36,049 nucleotides of DNA from Streptomyces canus 299MFChir4.1 (GCF_000383615.1 NZ_KB911618.1:38774-74822), one strand, 5' to 3'. Positions 1 to 8,997 are shown, counted from the first letter of the stretch. Notes: generated from the sequence alone by a model not told the origin. Numbers and translations are program-made.

Positions 1-211
1 CCGCCGCTCGCGGCTCCGGCGTCGTCGGGTCGGCGTGCGGGCCGTCGTGCCGGCCGGCGCGGTCAGGGCGACGCCGTCGACCCCACCGCACGGCCGTCCG
101 CTCCGGCGGCCCTCCCCGACTCCGGCCGCCCCGCCCACGGCTCGGCCCCCGAGCGGTCGCGCGCACCAGGCGCGGTCAAGGTTTCCGCGGCGCCGCCCCT
201 GTCGCCGGCCC
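1..211. other. GC-rich stretch with no recognised gene
   Basis: No frame here shows a protein I recognise or a convincing start with a ribosome binding site. It lies just downstream of the minus-strand PP2C-like gene, so it may be its 3' trailer or the edge of a neighbour cut by the window. Confidence 0.4.
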
Positions 212-1000
212 TCACAGCTCCACGTACACCACCGTCGCGTCGTCGTGGGTCTTGCTGCGGCCCAAATGGGTCCGGGTCTCCGCGTCCGCCCGCTCCAGCT
301 CCCGGACGCGGTCCACCAACGCCTGCGCCCCCTCCTCGCGCACGAAGGTGAAGCAGTCCCGCCAGCCGCCCTCGTGGAACTTCTCCACCCATCGGGCCGC
401 CCCGTCCGTCAGGGCCAGCAGCCCGCGGACCGACGACCGCGGCAGCACGCCCGTCACCGCGCGCCCCGCCACCGACGGATCCGCCGCCGCCGTGAAGAAG
501 CCGCCCTCCTTGTTGCGGAGGTGGGCGTCGATCAGCGCGTCCGTGGCCAGGGAGGCGCGGGGCAGCCGGGAGAGGCGGTCGTCCAGGACGGCCGAGACCG
601 TGCCGTCGGACTTCTCCACCAGGAGGGCCGAGTCCGACAGGACCAGGTACTCGACCCACTCCGGGGACCACCGCGCCATCACCACCGTCGCCTGCGGTGT
701 ACGCGGGTGAGAAAGGTCACAACCTTCACCATGTGTCTCAGCTGTGCGCACGATCGCCCGGGACAGCACCTCGGCCGGCGGAACATCCCTGAGCGAAACG
801 GCCAGTTCGGTCAGCGCACCGCCGAGGCGGGCCGTGAACCAGGGAACGGAATGCAGACAGCCCGTCGGACCGGTCGGCGGAGTGACCCCGTCGAGGGCGA
901 CCAGTGCGCCGCCCCGTCCGGAAGCGGGGAGCGCGACACTCGCGAAGTCCTCGTTGAGCCGCTGGACATCGCCGGGTTCCGAGACAAGTTCCGTACGCAT
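212..1000 (-). CDS. PP2C-like protein phosphatase domain protein
   Basis: A 262-residue soluble protein with the spaced Asp/Gly signatures of the PP2C (PPM) serine/threonine phosphatase fold: N17-E18-D19 near the N-terminus, ALDGVTPP around D37-G38, LALTDGAARW around D199-G200, and the C-terminal HDDATVVYVEL around D253-D254. These aspartates normally hold the Mn/Mg pair of PPM phosphatases. The motifs are divergent (DGVTPP instead of DGxGG), so activity is uncertain. There is no signal peptide, transmembrane segment or attached sensor domain. I chose the ATG at 1000; an in-frame upstream start at 1048 is possible but adds non-PP2C sequence. The gene is divergent from the conservon. Its substrate cannot be read from the sequence. 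Confidence 0.82.
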   Translation of the reverse strand: MRTELVSEPGDVQRLNEDFASVALPASGRGGALVALDGVTPPTGPTGCLHSVPWFTARLGGALTELAVSLRDVPPAEVLSRAIVRTAETHGEGCDLSHPRTPQATVVMARWSPEWVEYLVLSDSALLVEKSDGTVSAVLDDRLSRLPRASLATDALIDAHLRNKEGGFFTAAADPSVAGRAVTGVLPRSSVRGLLALTDGAARWVEKFHEGGWRDCFTFVREEGAQALVDRVRELERADAETRTHLGRSKTHDDATVVYVEL

Positions 1001-1342
1001 TCGGCCAGTCTGCACGAGCCCTTCACAAGCTTCGCCAAAGGGTGGCAACGATCGCGGAATTGACGTAGTCGCGCAGGTCAGACGCCAGGTTTGGGAGGGA
1101 ATGGCTGACTCTGGTCGCGCGTGGTGGCGAATACTGCCATCGGTCTTCGCCGACGTCCAACCGGCCTGCCGAACAAGGCCCGTGCGGGTGCCGCAGGAAC
1201 TTGCCCGCCAACTCCCCTCCGGGGTTCACTCCTTCGGGTGGCGGCTCAGGCGATGCGCGCCCGCCGCCCACCGGCGCTGGGAGGGTCGGGAACCGTACCC
1301 CGGTGTGTACACCAGTTGACGGAGCGTCACCCCGGGCAGCCC
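1001..1342. promoter_or_regulatory. Divergent intergenic region, PP2C-like gene / cvnA
   Basis: About 340 bases separate two divergent starts. On the minus strand TTGGAC (1160-1155) and CAGTAT (1136-1131) are spaced by 18 and could form a vegetative promoter for the PP2C-like gene. On the plus strand the 8-bp palindrome GTGTACAC lies about 30 bases before cvnA. No clear plus-strand promoter or convincing ORF was seen. The promoter assignment is tentative. Confidence 0.3.
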
Positions 1343-4069
1343 ATGGGTATCACGAGTTCAGGAATGCGAGCAGCGGTGCAGAAGACGCGGCCTCGTCGCA
1401 CAGGCAAGCAGACGGCCTCCGGAACGGGCGCGGAGCGCACACCCGCCACGCCCGGCGACCCCGGGACTCCTGTCGGCAAGGGCCGCCCCACCCACGTCCG
1501 CACCCGGCTGATTCTCGCCGTCGCCGTCGTGGCCGCCGCGATCGCCGGGGCCGGCGCCCCCTCCCTCGTCACCGCCTCGGGCGAACTCCACGACTCCCAG
1601 GACCTGGTGACGCTCGCCGAGCAGACCCAGGACGCCCTCGACCTCGCCCACGCGCTCGCCGACGAACGCGACGAGGTCACCTCCTACATCGCGGCCGGAC
1701 GGCCCAGGTCGAAGGCGCCCGGCGAGCAGTCGAGCGCCCGCGTCGACCGCCAGGCCGAGGAACTGCGCGCCGACAGCGACCTGTCCGCCACCCTGCGCGG
1801 CGACCTGGACGACATCGCCGCCGTACGGCGCTCCGCGCTCACCGGCAAGACCACCGCGCTGGAGACGCACAACGCCTACTCCGCCGCCATCACCGAGCTG
1901 CACAATCTCGCCGAGGAACTGGCCGAGCGGATGCCGGCCCGCGCGGGCTCCGGTGCCTACTCCCTCGCCGAGCTGGACTCCGCCGTACAGCAGGCCGCCG
2001 CCACCCGCGGACTGCTGCTCGCGGCGCTCAGCGTGCCGACGACGACCCGCAGTGTCTACGACCCGATCACCGGCCTGACGAACACCGAGAAGGTCTCCTC
2101 GAAGGCCGACGCCGCTCAGCGCGACGCGCTCAGCGCCGCCGCCCAGCAGGCCCGGCTGCGCTCCGACGCGGCTCTCGCCGACTTCCGGGACTCCGCGCCC
2201 GCCGACGCCAAGGCGCGCTACGACTCCACGGTCACCGGCCCCGAGGTCAACTCCGCCGACAAGTACCTCGCCGCCCTCACCGACCAGCCCGCCCTCACCG
2301 GCGGCGAACTGGGCACCAGCGCCGGCAAGCTCGACGCTGCCCTCTCCGCCCGCGTCGACCTCATGCGCGGCGCCGAGTCCGCGCTCTTCGACCGCCGGGT
2401 CAAGGCGCTGGAACAGCTCCGGGACGACGACGTCACCGCGCTGGAGCTGCGGGTCGCGATCCTCGGCGCCCTGATGCTGCTGGCCGTCGGCATCGCCACC
2501 GCCATGGCCCGCACCCTCACCCGGCCCCTCTCCGTGCTGCGCCGGGGTTCCGCCCGGCTGGCCGGGGCCGAGGACCCCGCCACCGAGGAAGCGGTCTCCT
2601 TCACCGGCCGCAACGACGAGTTCGCCCAGGTCGTCCGCTCCGTCAACGCCCTGCACGCGCACGCCGTCACGCTCGCAGAGCGGATCACCACCCTGGAGTC
2701 CGACCGCAAGCACCTGGTCGGCCAGCGGCAGAAGATGGCCGACGCCCGCGAGCAGCTCAAGAGTGAACTCGCGGACTCCGCCGCTCAGTTGACGCGGCTG
2801 CGCACCACCATCGGCGCCACCTTCGTCAACCTGGCGCTGCGCACCCTCGGCCTCGTCGAGCGGCAACTCGCCGTCATCGAGGGCCTGGAGGAACGCGAGC
2901 AGGACCCGGAGCGCCTCGCGACCCTGTTCAAGCTCGACCACTTCGCCACGGTCATGCGCCGCCACAGCGAGAATCTCCTCGTCCTGGCCGGCACCGAACA
3001 CGTGCAGCAGAGCGCGAACCCGGTCCCGCTGGTCGACGTCGTACGGGCCGCGGTCAGTGAGATCGAGCGCTACGAGCGCGTCCGTATCGCCGCCCTGCCG
3101 CCGCACGCCCACGTGGTCGGCTTCGCCGCGGACGACCTCTCGCACCTGCTGGCCGAACTGATGGAGAACGCCACCGCGTTCTCCCCGCCCGATCTGCCCG
3201 TCGAGGTCTCCGGCTGGCTCCTGGAGAGCGGTGAGGTCATGCTCTCCGTCCAGGACGAGGGCATCGGCATGACCGCCGAGCGGATGACCGCCCTCAACTC
3301 CCGCCTCGCCGAGTTCGATCCCGAGGCCGCCTACGAGTCGTACGACGAGGGCGACGAGGGTCTGGGCCTCGGCCTGTACGTCGTGGCCCGCCTCGCCCAC
3401 CGGCACGGCGTCCGGGTGCAGCTGCGCGAGCAGAAGCAGGGGGGCGTGGCCGCCGTGGTGGTCCTCCCCAAGCCGCTGCTCACCACCGCGCCCGCCTCCG
3501 CCGTACCGGCCGCCGACACCGGCCCGGTCAACGGCGCGACCCACTCCTTCTCCCTCCCCGGCGCCGCCGCTGAGGTCAACTCCAACGTCCTGCACGGCCG
3601 TTCGCAGGGTGACGACCCGCTGGTGGCCATGGCCGAGAAGGCCGTACGCCACGCGGAGGCGGAGTCCCCCGCAGAGACGACGATGGAACTCCTGGCCCCG
3701 GTCCCGGCAGAGGAAGAGCCGGACCCCGTACCGGACGAGCCGTCGGCACCCGAACCCGCGGCCGCCGGCGAAGCCGAGGCCGAACACACCCGCGCCGACG
3801 AGGAGCCCCTCACCGACAAGGGCCTCCCCAAGCGCACACCCAAGATCACCGAGCCCACCGCCCCGGCCCCACGCCGGCGCAACGCGTCCGTGGACGCCGA
3901 CGCACTCCGCCGCAGGCTCGGCGGCTTCCACCGGGGGGCGGAGGCCGGCCACCGCGACGTGGCGGCGGAGATCAGGGAACAGACCGGCGAGACCAAGCTG
4001 CCTACCGCAGAACACCGCACCGCATCCGAAGAAGCCACGGGGGGCACAGCCGAGGAGGCAAGCAGTTGA
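1343..4069 (+). CDS. cvnA: CvnA-type sensor histidine-kinase-like ATPase with nitrate/nitrite-sensing-like domain
   Basis: The membrane sensor of a Streptomyces conservon, 908 residues from the ATG at 1343 (alternative starts at 1364 or GTG 1376; no ribosome site decides). Order: basic cytoplasmic N-terminus, first membrane segment (LILAVAVVAAAIAG), a roughly 300-residue extracytoplasmic helical region like the NIT sensing domain, second membrane segment (LGALMLLAVGIATAMA), HAMP, then a helical region with LDHFATVMRRHSENLLVLAG (His about 533) in the dimerisation position. A HATPase_c domain follows, with N box ELMENATAFSP (N about 609), VQDEGIGM and GLGLGLYVVARLAHRHG. The last 200 residues are Pro/Glu/Ala-rich and look disordered. 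It overlaps cvnB by 4 bases. CvnA proteins are thought to signal to CvnB-D rather than to a response regulator, and none is present here. Confidence 0.93.
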   Translation: MGITSSGMRAAVQKTRPRRTGKQTASGTGAERTPATPGDPGTPVGKGRPTHVRTRLILAVAVVAAAIAGAGAPSLVTASGELHDSQDLVTLAEQTQDALDLAHALADERDEVTSYIAAGRPRSKAPGEQSSARVDRQAEELRADSDLSATLRGDLDDIAAVRRSALTGKTTALETHNAYSAAITELHNLAEELAERMPARAGSGAYSLAELDSAVQQAAATRGLLLAALSVPTTTRSVYDPITGLTNTEKVSSKADAAQRDALSAAAQQARLRSDAALADFRDSAPADAKARYDSTVTGPEVNSADKYLAALTDQPALTGGELGTSAGKLDAALSARVDLMRGAESALFDRRVKALEQLRDDDVTALELRVAILGALMLLAVGIATAMARTLTRPLSVLRRGSARLAGAEDPATEEAVSFTGRNDEFAQVVRSVNALHAHAVTLAERITTLESDRKHLVGQRQKMADAREQLKSELADSAAQLTRLRTTIGATFVNLALRTLGLVERQLAVIEGLEEREQDPERLATLFKLDHFATVMRRHSENLLVLAGTEHVQQSANPVPLVDVVRAAVSEIERYERVRIAALPPHAHVVGFAADDLSHLLAELMENATAFSPPDLPVEVSGWLLESGEVMLSVQDEGIGMTAERMTALNSRLAEFDPEAAYESYDEGDEGLGLGLYVVARLAHRHGVRVQLREQKQGGVAAVVVLPKPLLTTAPASAVPAADTGPVNGATHSFSLPGAAAEVNSNVLHGRSQGDDPLVAMAEKAVRHAEAESPAETTMELLAPVPAEEEPDPVPDEPSAPEPAAAGEAEAEHTRADEEPLTDKGLPKRTPKITEPTAPAPRRRNASVDADALRRRLGGFHRGAEAGHRDVAAEIREQTGETKLPTAEHRTASEEATGGTAEEASS

Positions 4070-4572
4070 CCGCGCCCAGTACCTTCGGACTGAGTCGTGA
4101 AGCCCGCAATCTCCACTTCCTGCTGACCAACCTCGTCGAGGAGGTGCCCGGCGTCCAGTCCGTCGCCGTCGTCTCCTCCGACGGCCTGCTCCTGCTCTCC
4201 TCCGACGCCGGGCGGAACGCGGAGGCACGCGAGGCCCGCGACGGCAAACCCTCGGGCCCACGAGGCTCCTCCGCCGACCTCGCGACCATCGTCTCCGGCA
4301 TCGGCAGCCTCACCCTCGGCGCCGCGAAGCTCATGGACTTCGGCACGACCAAGCACACCATGATCGCGATGGACGAGGGCAGCCTGTTCGTGATGTCGAT
4401 CAGCGACGGTTCGCTGCTCGGTGTGCACGGCTCCGCGGACTGCGACATGAGCGTCGTCGCGTACCACATGGCACTGTTCGTGGGCCGCGCCGGACACGTC
4501 CTGACCCCCGAACTCCGCAGCGAGCTGCGCCAGTCGCTGGAGAGCGACGACGTGACAGGGAGCGCCCGATGA
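4066..4572 (+). CDS. cvnB: CvnB roadblock/LC7-domain protein
   Basis: A 168-residue cytoplasmic protein. It starts at TTG 4066 inside the cvnA stop (TTGA overlap), behind a GAGGAGG ribosome site. The roadblock/LC7 fold is visible as FLLTNLVEEVPGVQSVAVVS, then SSDGLLLLSSD, a core around IGSLTLGAAKLM, and a hydrophobic strand GSLFVMSISDGSLLGVHG. In conservons CvnB sits with the GTPase CvnD, much as MglB does with MglA, and is thought to link CvnA to the GTPase. A roughly 20-residue Arg/Glu/Gly-rich insert (ARDGKPSGPRGSS) between the first strands is also common in these proteins. The downstream start overlaps its stop by ATGA, so the genes should be translationally coupled. Confidence 0.95.
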   Translation: MTAPSTFGLSREARNLHFLLTNLVEEVPGVQSVAVVSSDGLLLLSSDAGRNAEAREARDGKPSGPRGSSADLATIVSGIGSLTLGAAKLMDFGTTKHTMIAMDEGSLFVMSISDGSLLGVHGSADCDMSVVAYHMALFVGRAGHVLTPELRSELRQSLESDDVTGSAR

Positions 4573-4982
4573 CGAACAGGCCCGAGCTCCCGGTCCGCGG
4601 CGGCGACCGCAAGGCCGCCCGGGTACGGCCGTACTCGCTCACCGGCGGCCGGACCCGCTTCGGTCACGTCCTCCTCGTGGAGACCTTCGTGGCAAGCACC
4701 GCGGCTCTCGAAGCCCCGGAGGAGCGAAGGGAGTTGACCAACGGCTCGCTGAGGTCGGTCATGCCGGAACTGCGGGCCATCGTCGAACTGTGCCGCCGGA
4801 TGCGTACGGTGGCCGAGATCGCCGCGCTGCTGAAGATGCCGCTCGGCGTGGTCCGGGTGCTCCTCAGTGACCTCGCGGACCAGGGAAAGATCCGTGTGTA
4901 CGGCACCGGGACCGGTCACGGTACGGGCCGTCCCGACCGCGCTCTGCTGGAAAGGGTGCTGAGTGGACTCCGTCGCCTTTAG
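4569..4982 (+). CDS. cvnC: CvnC DUF742 protein
   Basis: A 137-residue protein of the DUF742 family, always found between the roadblock protein and the GTPase in actinobacterial conservons. The N-terminal half contains the typical RVRPYSLTGGRTR segment. The C-terminal half is a winged-helix-like region, ELCRRMRTVAEIAALLKMPLGVVRVLLSDLAD split over about residues 77-110, reminiscent of a DNA-binding fold. Conservon work places it in the membrane-proximal complex; its biochemical role is not settled. The start ATG overlaps the cvnB stop by four bases, and its 3' end overlaps the cvnD start by 20 bases. Confidence 0.94.
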   Translation: MTNRPELPVRGGDRKAARVRPYSLTGGRTRFGHVLLVETFVASTAALEAPEERRELTNGSLRSVMPELRAIVELCRRMRTVAEIAALLKMPLGVVRVLLSDLADQGKIRVYGTGTGHGTGRPDRALLERVLSGLRRL

Positions 4983-5589
4983 AGACCTCGCCTCCGAGGA
5001 CACCGACGACAACCTGAAGTCCTGGCAGACGGACCGCACGCGGGCCCCCATCGCCACGAAGATAGTCGTGGCCGGCGGCTTCGGCGTCGGCAAGACCACC
5101 CTCGTCGGCACCGTCTCGGAGATCGAGCCCCTCCAGACGGAGGCGCTGATGACCGAGGCCAGCGAGCAGGTCGACGACCTCTCCGGCACGCCGGAGAAGG
5201 TCACCACCACCGTGGCCATGGACTACGGCCGCATCACGCTCGACGACGACCTGGTCCTGTACCTCTTCGGCACGCCGGGCCAGGAGCGGTTCTGGTTCAT
5301 GTGGGACGACCTGGTGCGGGGCGCGATCGGCGCCGTCGTGCTGGCCGACACCCGCCGCCTCAAGGACTCCTTTCCCGCCCTCGACTACTTCGAGAGCTGC
5401 GGACTGCCGTACGTCGTCGCGGTCAACCACTTCGACGGCAGCGAGCTGTTCGAGCCGGAGGACGTGCGGGAGGCGCTCAGCATCCCCCGGCGCATACCTG
5501 TCATGATCATGGACGCGCGGCGGAAGATCTCGGTCGTCGAGACCCTGCTGTCCCTCGTCGGCCACGCGCTGGACGAGACCCCCGAGTAG
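4963..5589 (+). CDS. cvnD: CvnD small GTPase
   Basis: A 208-residue P-loop GTPase of the conservon. Visible motifs: Walker A/G1 GGFGVGKTTLVG at about 38-49, a G3-like LFGTPGQERFWFMW, and a G4-like VAVNHFDG in place of NKxD, typical of this actinobacterial family (formerly 'ATP/GTP-binding protein'). The GTG start at 4963 lies inside cvnC, preceded by GAAAGGG. It presumably cycles between GDP and GTP states under CvnA/CvnB control, as in the MglA/MglB pair. It is followed after 25 bases by a flavin monooxygenase gene on the same strand, which may belong to the same transcript. Confidence 0.95.
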   Translation: MDSVAFRDLASEDTDDNLKSWQTDRTRAPIATKIVVAGGFGVGKTTLVGTVSEIEPLQTEALMTEASEQVDDLSGTPEKVTTTVAMDYGRITLDDDLVLYLFGTPGQERFWFMWDDLVRGAIGAVVLADTRRLKDSFPALDYFESCGLPYVVAVNHFDGSELFEPEDVREALSIPRRIPVMIMDARRKISVVETLLSLVGHALDETPE

Positions 5590-5614
5590 TCCACCTTTAG
5601 GAGCCAGCACCCGC

Positions 5615-6868
5615 ATGCGGAAGATACTCGTCGTCGGAGCCGGCCAGTCCGGCCTCCAGCTCGCCCTCGGCCTCCAGTCGCACGGGTACGAGGTCACCCT
5701 GATGTCCAACCGGACGGCGGACGAGATCCGCTCCGGCCGGGTCATGTCGACGCAGTGCATGTTCCACACGGCACTCCAGCACGAGCGCGATCTCCAGCTG
5801 AACTTCTGGGAGTCCCAGGCCCCGAAGATCGAAGGGCTCGGCGTCTCGGTGGCGGCCCCCGGCTCGTTCGACCCGGGGCCCTCGCAGCGCGCGATCGACT
5901 GGCGGGGCACACTCGACGGGTACGCGCAGTCGGTCGACCAGCGCGTGAAGATGGCCGGCTGGATGGAGACGTTCGCGCAGCGCGGGGGCCAGCTCGTCAT
6001 CCACGGCGCGGCGGTCGGCGACCTCGACTACTTCTCCCGCACGTACGACCTCGTCCTGGTCTCGGCGGGCAAGGGCGAGCTGGTGTCGATGTTCGCCCGC
6101 GACCCGGAGCGCTCCCCGTACAGCGAGCCGCAGCGCGCGCTCGCCGTCTCCTACGTCCACGGCCTGGGCCCGCGCCCCGAGCACCCGGACACCGAGGCCG
6201 TCCGCTGCAACCTCGTCCCCGGGGTCGGTGAACTGTTCGTCATGCCGACGCTCACCACCTCCGGGCGCGCCGACATCCTGTTCTGGGAGGGCATACCCGG
6301 CGGCCCGCTCGACGTCTTCAACGGCGTGAAGGACCCGGCGCAGCATCTCTCCCTGACCCTGGAACTCATGGAGAGGTTCCTGCCCTGGGAGTACGCGCGC
6401 GCCACGAACGTCGAACTCACGGACGCCGGCGGCACGCTGTCCGGCCGCTACGCGCCCACCGTGCGCAACCCGATAGGCCGCCTGCCCGGCGGGGGACTGG
6501 TCCTGGGCGTGGCCGACGTCGTCGTCGCCAACGACCCGATCACCGGGCAGGGCTCCAACTCCGCGTCCAAGTGCGCGGCCTCCTATCTCGCCTCGATCCT
6601 CGACCAGGGCGAGAAGGAGTTCGACGAGGAGTGGATGCGGGCCACGTTCGAGCGGTACTGGGCCACCGCCCAGCACGTCACCAAGTGGACCAACGCGATG
6701 CTCGCCCCGCCGCCGGAGCACATCCTGAACCTGATCGGTGCGGCCGGACAGTTGCAGCCGGTGGCGGACCGGTTCGCCAACGGCTTCGACGACCCGTCCG
6801 ACTTCGAGAACTACTTCTACGACCCGGACAAGGCGGGAGCGTACGTGGCCTCGGTGGCCGGGGCCTGA
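5615..6868 (+). CDS. StyA-type FAD monooxygenase (styrene/indole monooxygenase family)
   Basis: A 417-residue flavoprotein. It starts with the Rossmann FAD fingerprint ILVVGAGQSGLQLALGL, has a second FAD-binding region VLGVADVVVANDPITGQGSN, and the long C-terminal helical part of StyA-like proteins. Length and motifs match the oxygenase component of two-component styrene/indole monooxygenases, which take reduced FAD from a separate NAD(P)H:flavin reductase. No reductase gene is in this window. A TAGGAG ribosome site precedes the ATG, and the gene lies 25 bases after cvnD with no terminator seen between them, so it is probably the fifth conservon gene. Some conservons end in a cytochrome P450 gene; here a flavoprotein takes that place. 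The natural substrate is unknown. The last 52 bases overlap the convergent NlpC/P60 gene. Confidence 0.9.
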   Translation: MRKILVVGAGQSGLQLALGLQSHGYEVTLMSNRTADEIRSGRVMSTQCMFHTALQHERDLQLNFWESQAPKIEGLGVSVAAPGSFDPGPSQRAIDWRGTLDGYAQSVDQRVKMAGWMETFAQRGGQLVIHGAAVGDLDYFSRTYDLVLVSAGKGELVSMFARDPERSPYSEPQRALAVSYVHGLGPRPEHPDTEAVRCNLVPGVGELFVMPTLTTSGRADILFWEGIPGGPLDVFNGVKDPAQHLSLTLELMERFLPWEYARATNVELTDAGGTLSGRYAPTVRNPIGRLPGGGLVLGVADVVVANDPITGQGSNSASKCAASYLASILDQGEKEFDEEWMRATFERYWATAQHVTKWTNAMLAPPPEHILNLIGAAGQLQPVADRFANGFDDPSDFENYFYDPDKAGAYVASVAGA

Positions 6869-7914
6869 CCGTCGTCGTCCGGACGTACGGCTCCGAGGAG
6901 CGGGTGGGACGCGATCGGGGACACCTTGACCTTCTCGCCCGTTCTCGGGGCCTCGATGACCTGGCCGTTCCCGACGTACATCGCCACGTGGGTGGCCTCC
7001 GGGAAGTAGATCACCAGGTCACCCGGGCGCAGGTCCGTCAGCGGGACCTTCGGCAGCCGGGCCCACTGTTCCTGACTGGTCCTCGGGATCGGGGTGCCGG
7101 CCCGGGTCCAGGCCTGGGACGTCAGACCTGAGCAGTCGTACGTCCTCGGGCCCTCCGCGCCCCACTCGTACGGCTTCCCCAGCTGCCGTCGGGCGTACCG
7201 CAGGGCCGCCTCGCCCTCCTTCGACGGCTTGCGCTCGCCCTCGCCCAGGGCGCCGGACGTCGTCAGCTCCCGCTGCGCCTTCTCGACTCCCTTCTCCTCG
7301 AACTCGGCCAGCCCGGTGAGTTGTTCGGCGGTGAGGGAGGCGAGGAGTTCCTCCACGCCGGCGAGCTTCTGCCGTACGGCGTCCCGGTCCTTCTTCTGCC
7401 GGGCGGCGAGCGTGAGCCGGTCGTCGAGCGCCTTGCGCGCCTTGCGGGCCAGTTCGTCGGCGCGGTGCTCGGTGCCGGTCAGACGGCCCACGGTCTCGGC
7501 CCGTCCCTGCGCCAACCGGCTGATCACATGGCCCTGTTCGAGAGCGTGCTGGGGATCGCGGGCGAGCAGGAGGCGGACGTACGGCGAGATCTCGGTGCTG
7601 CTCTGGTACTGCTGGCGGGCCAGCCGCCCCGCGGCACCCCGGCTGTCGTGCAGCGAGAGCCGCGCCTTGGAGAGGGCGGCGTCCAGGCGGCTCACCTCGG
7701 CGCGCTTCTCCTTCAGCTTCTCCGCGGTGGCGTTGTAGGTCTCGGTGGCCTGCTCGGCCTGCCGGTACAGCCGCTGAAGGTCCGTCAGCAGTTCGGCGAC
7801 GGACCGCTCCTCACGCGGCTCGGGCTCGGGCGCGGCCGCCGCGGGCAGCGGTGCGAGGACGGCACCGGCCGCCACCGCCGCCGTACACACCAGACGCAGA
7901 AGCCTTCCTGACAC
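6817..7914 (-). CDS. Secreted C40 (NlpC/P60) peptidoglycan endopeptidase with coiled-coil N-domain
   Basis: A 365-residue protein with a Sec signal peptide (hydrophobic 5-27, likely cleavage after PAAAA). A long charged coiled coil spans about 36-225 and the NlpC/P60 catalytic domain about 233-345. The expected cysteine is C261 in TYDCSGLTSQAW, with H309 in EATHVAMYVG and a polar third residue near E321. Such enzymes cut D-Glu-diamino-acid cross-bridges, and the coiled coil resembles RipA/SagB-type regulators that keep the enzyme off. The GTG start at 7914 follows a strong GGAGGTGAT site. The 3' end runs 52 bases into the convergent monooxygenase gene. Only about 100 bases separate it from the next gene upstream, so there is little room for a large riboswitch. 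Confidence 0.93.
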   Translation of the reverse strand: MSGRLLRLVCTAAVAAGAVLAPLPAAAAPEPEPREERSVAELLTDLQRLYRQAEQATETYNATAEKLKEKRAEVSRLDAALSKARLSLHDSRGAAGRLARQQYQSSTEISPYVRLLLARDPQHALEQGHVISRLAQGRAETVGRLTGTEHRADELARKARKALDDRLTLAARQKKDRDAVRQKLAGVEELLASLTAEQLTGLAEFEEKGVEKAQRELTTSGALGEGERKPSKEGEAALRYARRQLGKPYEWGAEGPRTYDCSGLTSQAWTRAGTPIPRTSQEQWARLPKVPLTDLRPGDLVIYFPEATHVAMYVGNGQVIEAPRTGEKVKVSPIASHPLLGAVRPDDDGQAPATEATYAPALSGS

Positions 7915-8017
7915 GTCATCACCTCCGGTGCGGAGCAGCCCCTCTGTTCCGCACGGTGAGCATCAGGCGGCGTGGGACTCTCCGCGCGCCGAGTGTGGGC
8001 GGTTCGGAGCAACCTCG

Positions 8018-8320
8018 TCACCCGTCGGTGTCAGCCGGCCTGTCGGGCTTGGACCACGGCCACTTCAGCCGGTCGCTCGGCTTGCCCTCGGGGCCGTACG
8101 TGTACTTCCACCCCTTCTGGATCCCCAGCCTGGTGCGACCCCTGGGCTCCCGGCGATAGACCAGCACGGTGGCCGGGCCGCCCGCCGTGTCGGGGACGGG
8201 GATGCGGTACGTCTTCGGCGGATGCCCGGTCGGTCCCAGCAGCACGGGCAGCACCCGGCCGTCCATGGGACCGCCCTCGAAGGGGGTGTCTTCGCTCTTC
8301 ACGGCACCAGTGTCAGCCAT
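8018..8320 (-). CDS. Small conserved hypothetical protein
   Basis: A 100-residue acidic/basic mixed protein with no signal peptide or membrane segment. The centre has RVLPVLLGPTGHPPKTYRIP and the C-terminus is rich in Trp/Lys/Pro (GWKYTYGPEGKPSDRLKWPW). The ATG at 8320 lies inside the 3' end of the tetR gene (8-bp overlap), so it is probably translated from the same message. I do not recognise a domain. The codon use is that of the surrounding genes, so I take it as a real gene, and co-expression with the regulator is the only clue to its role. Confidence 0.72.
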   Translation of the reverse strand: MADTGAVKSEDTPFEGGPMDGRVLPVLLGPTGHPPKTYRIPVPDTAGGPATVLVYRREPRGRTRLGIQKGWKYTYGPEGKPSDRLKWPWSKPDRPADTDG

Positions 8321-8960
8321 CCGCCGCGAGGGCCGTGACCAGCGCGGCGGTCTGCGGATCGCGGTTCGCGGTCACGGAGAGGACGGCGGCGAACTGCTCG
8401 ACCAGCCAGTCGCGCAGCTCCTCGACCGGGGGCTGCTTGCTCTCGTCGAGCCAGATCAGGGAGGCCGCCTCGACCGCGGTGATCCACATCCGTACGGTCA
8501 TGCGCAGCCGCAGGCCGGGCTCGGTGACCCCGAGGTGGCGGAGGATGTGCTCGGCGGCGGCCCGGCGTACGCCGTCGACGATGGCGGTGGTCCGGGACGT
8601 CTCGACGACACTGCCGCCCTGGAGCAGGGCGCTGAAGCCGGCGTCGTGCTCGTCGACGAAGGCGAGGTAGCGGTCGAGGGCACGGGAGAGGCGGCTCAGG
8701 AGGGGGCCGTCCCGGGGCTCGTCGAAGCACTGCTCCAGTTCGTCGGCGGCGGAGCGGAGCGCGGCCTCGTACAGCTGCTGCTTGCCGCCGGGGAAGTACC
8801 GGTAGACGAGGGGACGGGAGACACCGGCCGCTTCCGCCACGTCGTCGAGGGACACGTCCTCGGGGGCGCGGTGCGCGAAGAGGCCGAGGGCGGCTTCGAG
8901 AAGCTGACTGCGTCGCTCCTCGACGCCGAGTCTGCGGTAGGCGGGCGCGGATGGGGTCAT
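8313..8960 (-). CDS. TetR/AcrR-family transcriptional regulator
   Basis: A 215-residue regulator. The N-terminal TetR helix-turn-helix is clear: RRSQLLEAALGLFAHRAPED, then VSLDDVAEAAGVSRPLVYRYF at about 40-60. The C-terminal ligand/dimer domain is all-helical and unspecific. It overlaps the start of the small downstream gene and lies downstream of the AurF-like gene on the same strand, separated from it by a strong hairpin. A plausible target is the palindrome in the diiron intergenic region, but that is inference; autoregulation is also possible. Confidence 0.93.
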   Translation of the reverse strand: MTPSAPAYRRLGVEERRSQLLEAALGLFAHRAPEDVSLDDVAEAAGVSRPLVYRYFPGGKQQLYEAALRSAADELEQCFDEPRDGPLLSRLSRALDRYLAFVDEHDAGFSALLQGGSVVETSRTTAIVDGVRRAAAEHILRHLGVTEPGLRLRMTVRMWITAVEAASLIWLDESKQPPVEELRDWLVEQFAAVLSVTANRDPQTAALVTALAADG

Positions 8961-8997
8961 GGGTTGCAGCGTAGTCGGCCGTCTGCGAGTGCGTCGT

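Noticed and set aside
1358..4261. 967-codon minus-strand ORF antisense to cvnA
   Set aside because: Low-complexity Gly/Arg/Val product without domains; it mirrors the strong codon bias of cvnA.
7915..8017. c-di-AMP (ydaO) riboswitch before the NlpC/P60 gene
   Set aside because: Only about 100 bases are available and no conserved core was seen.
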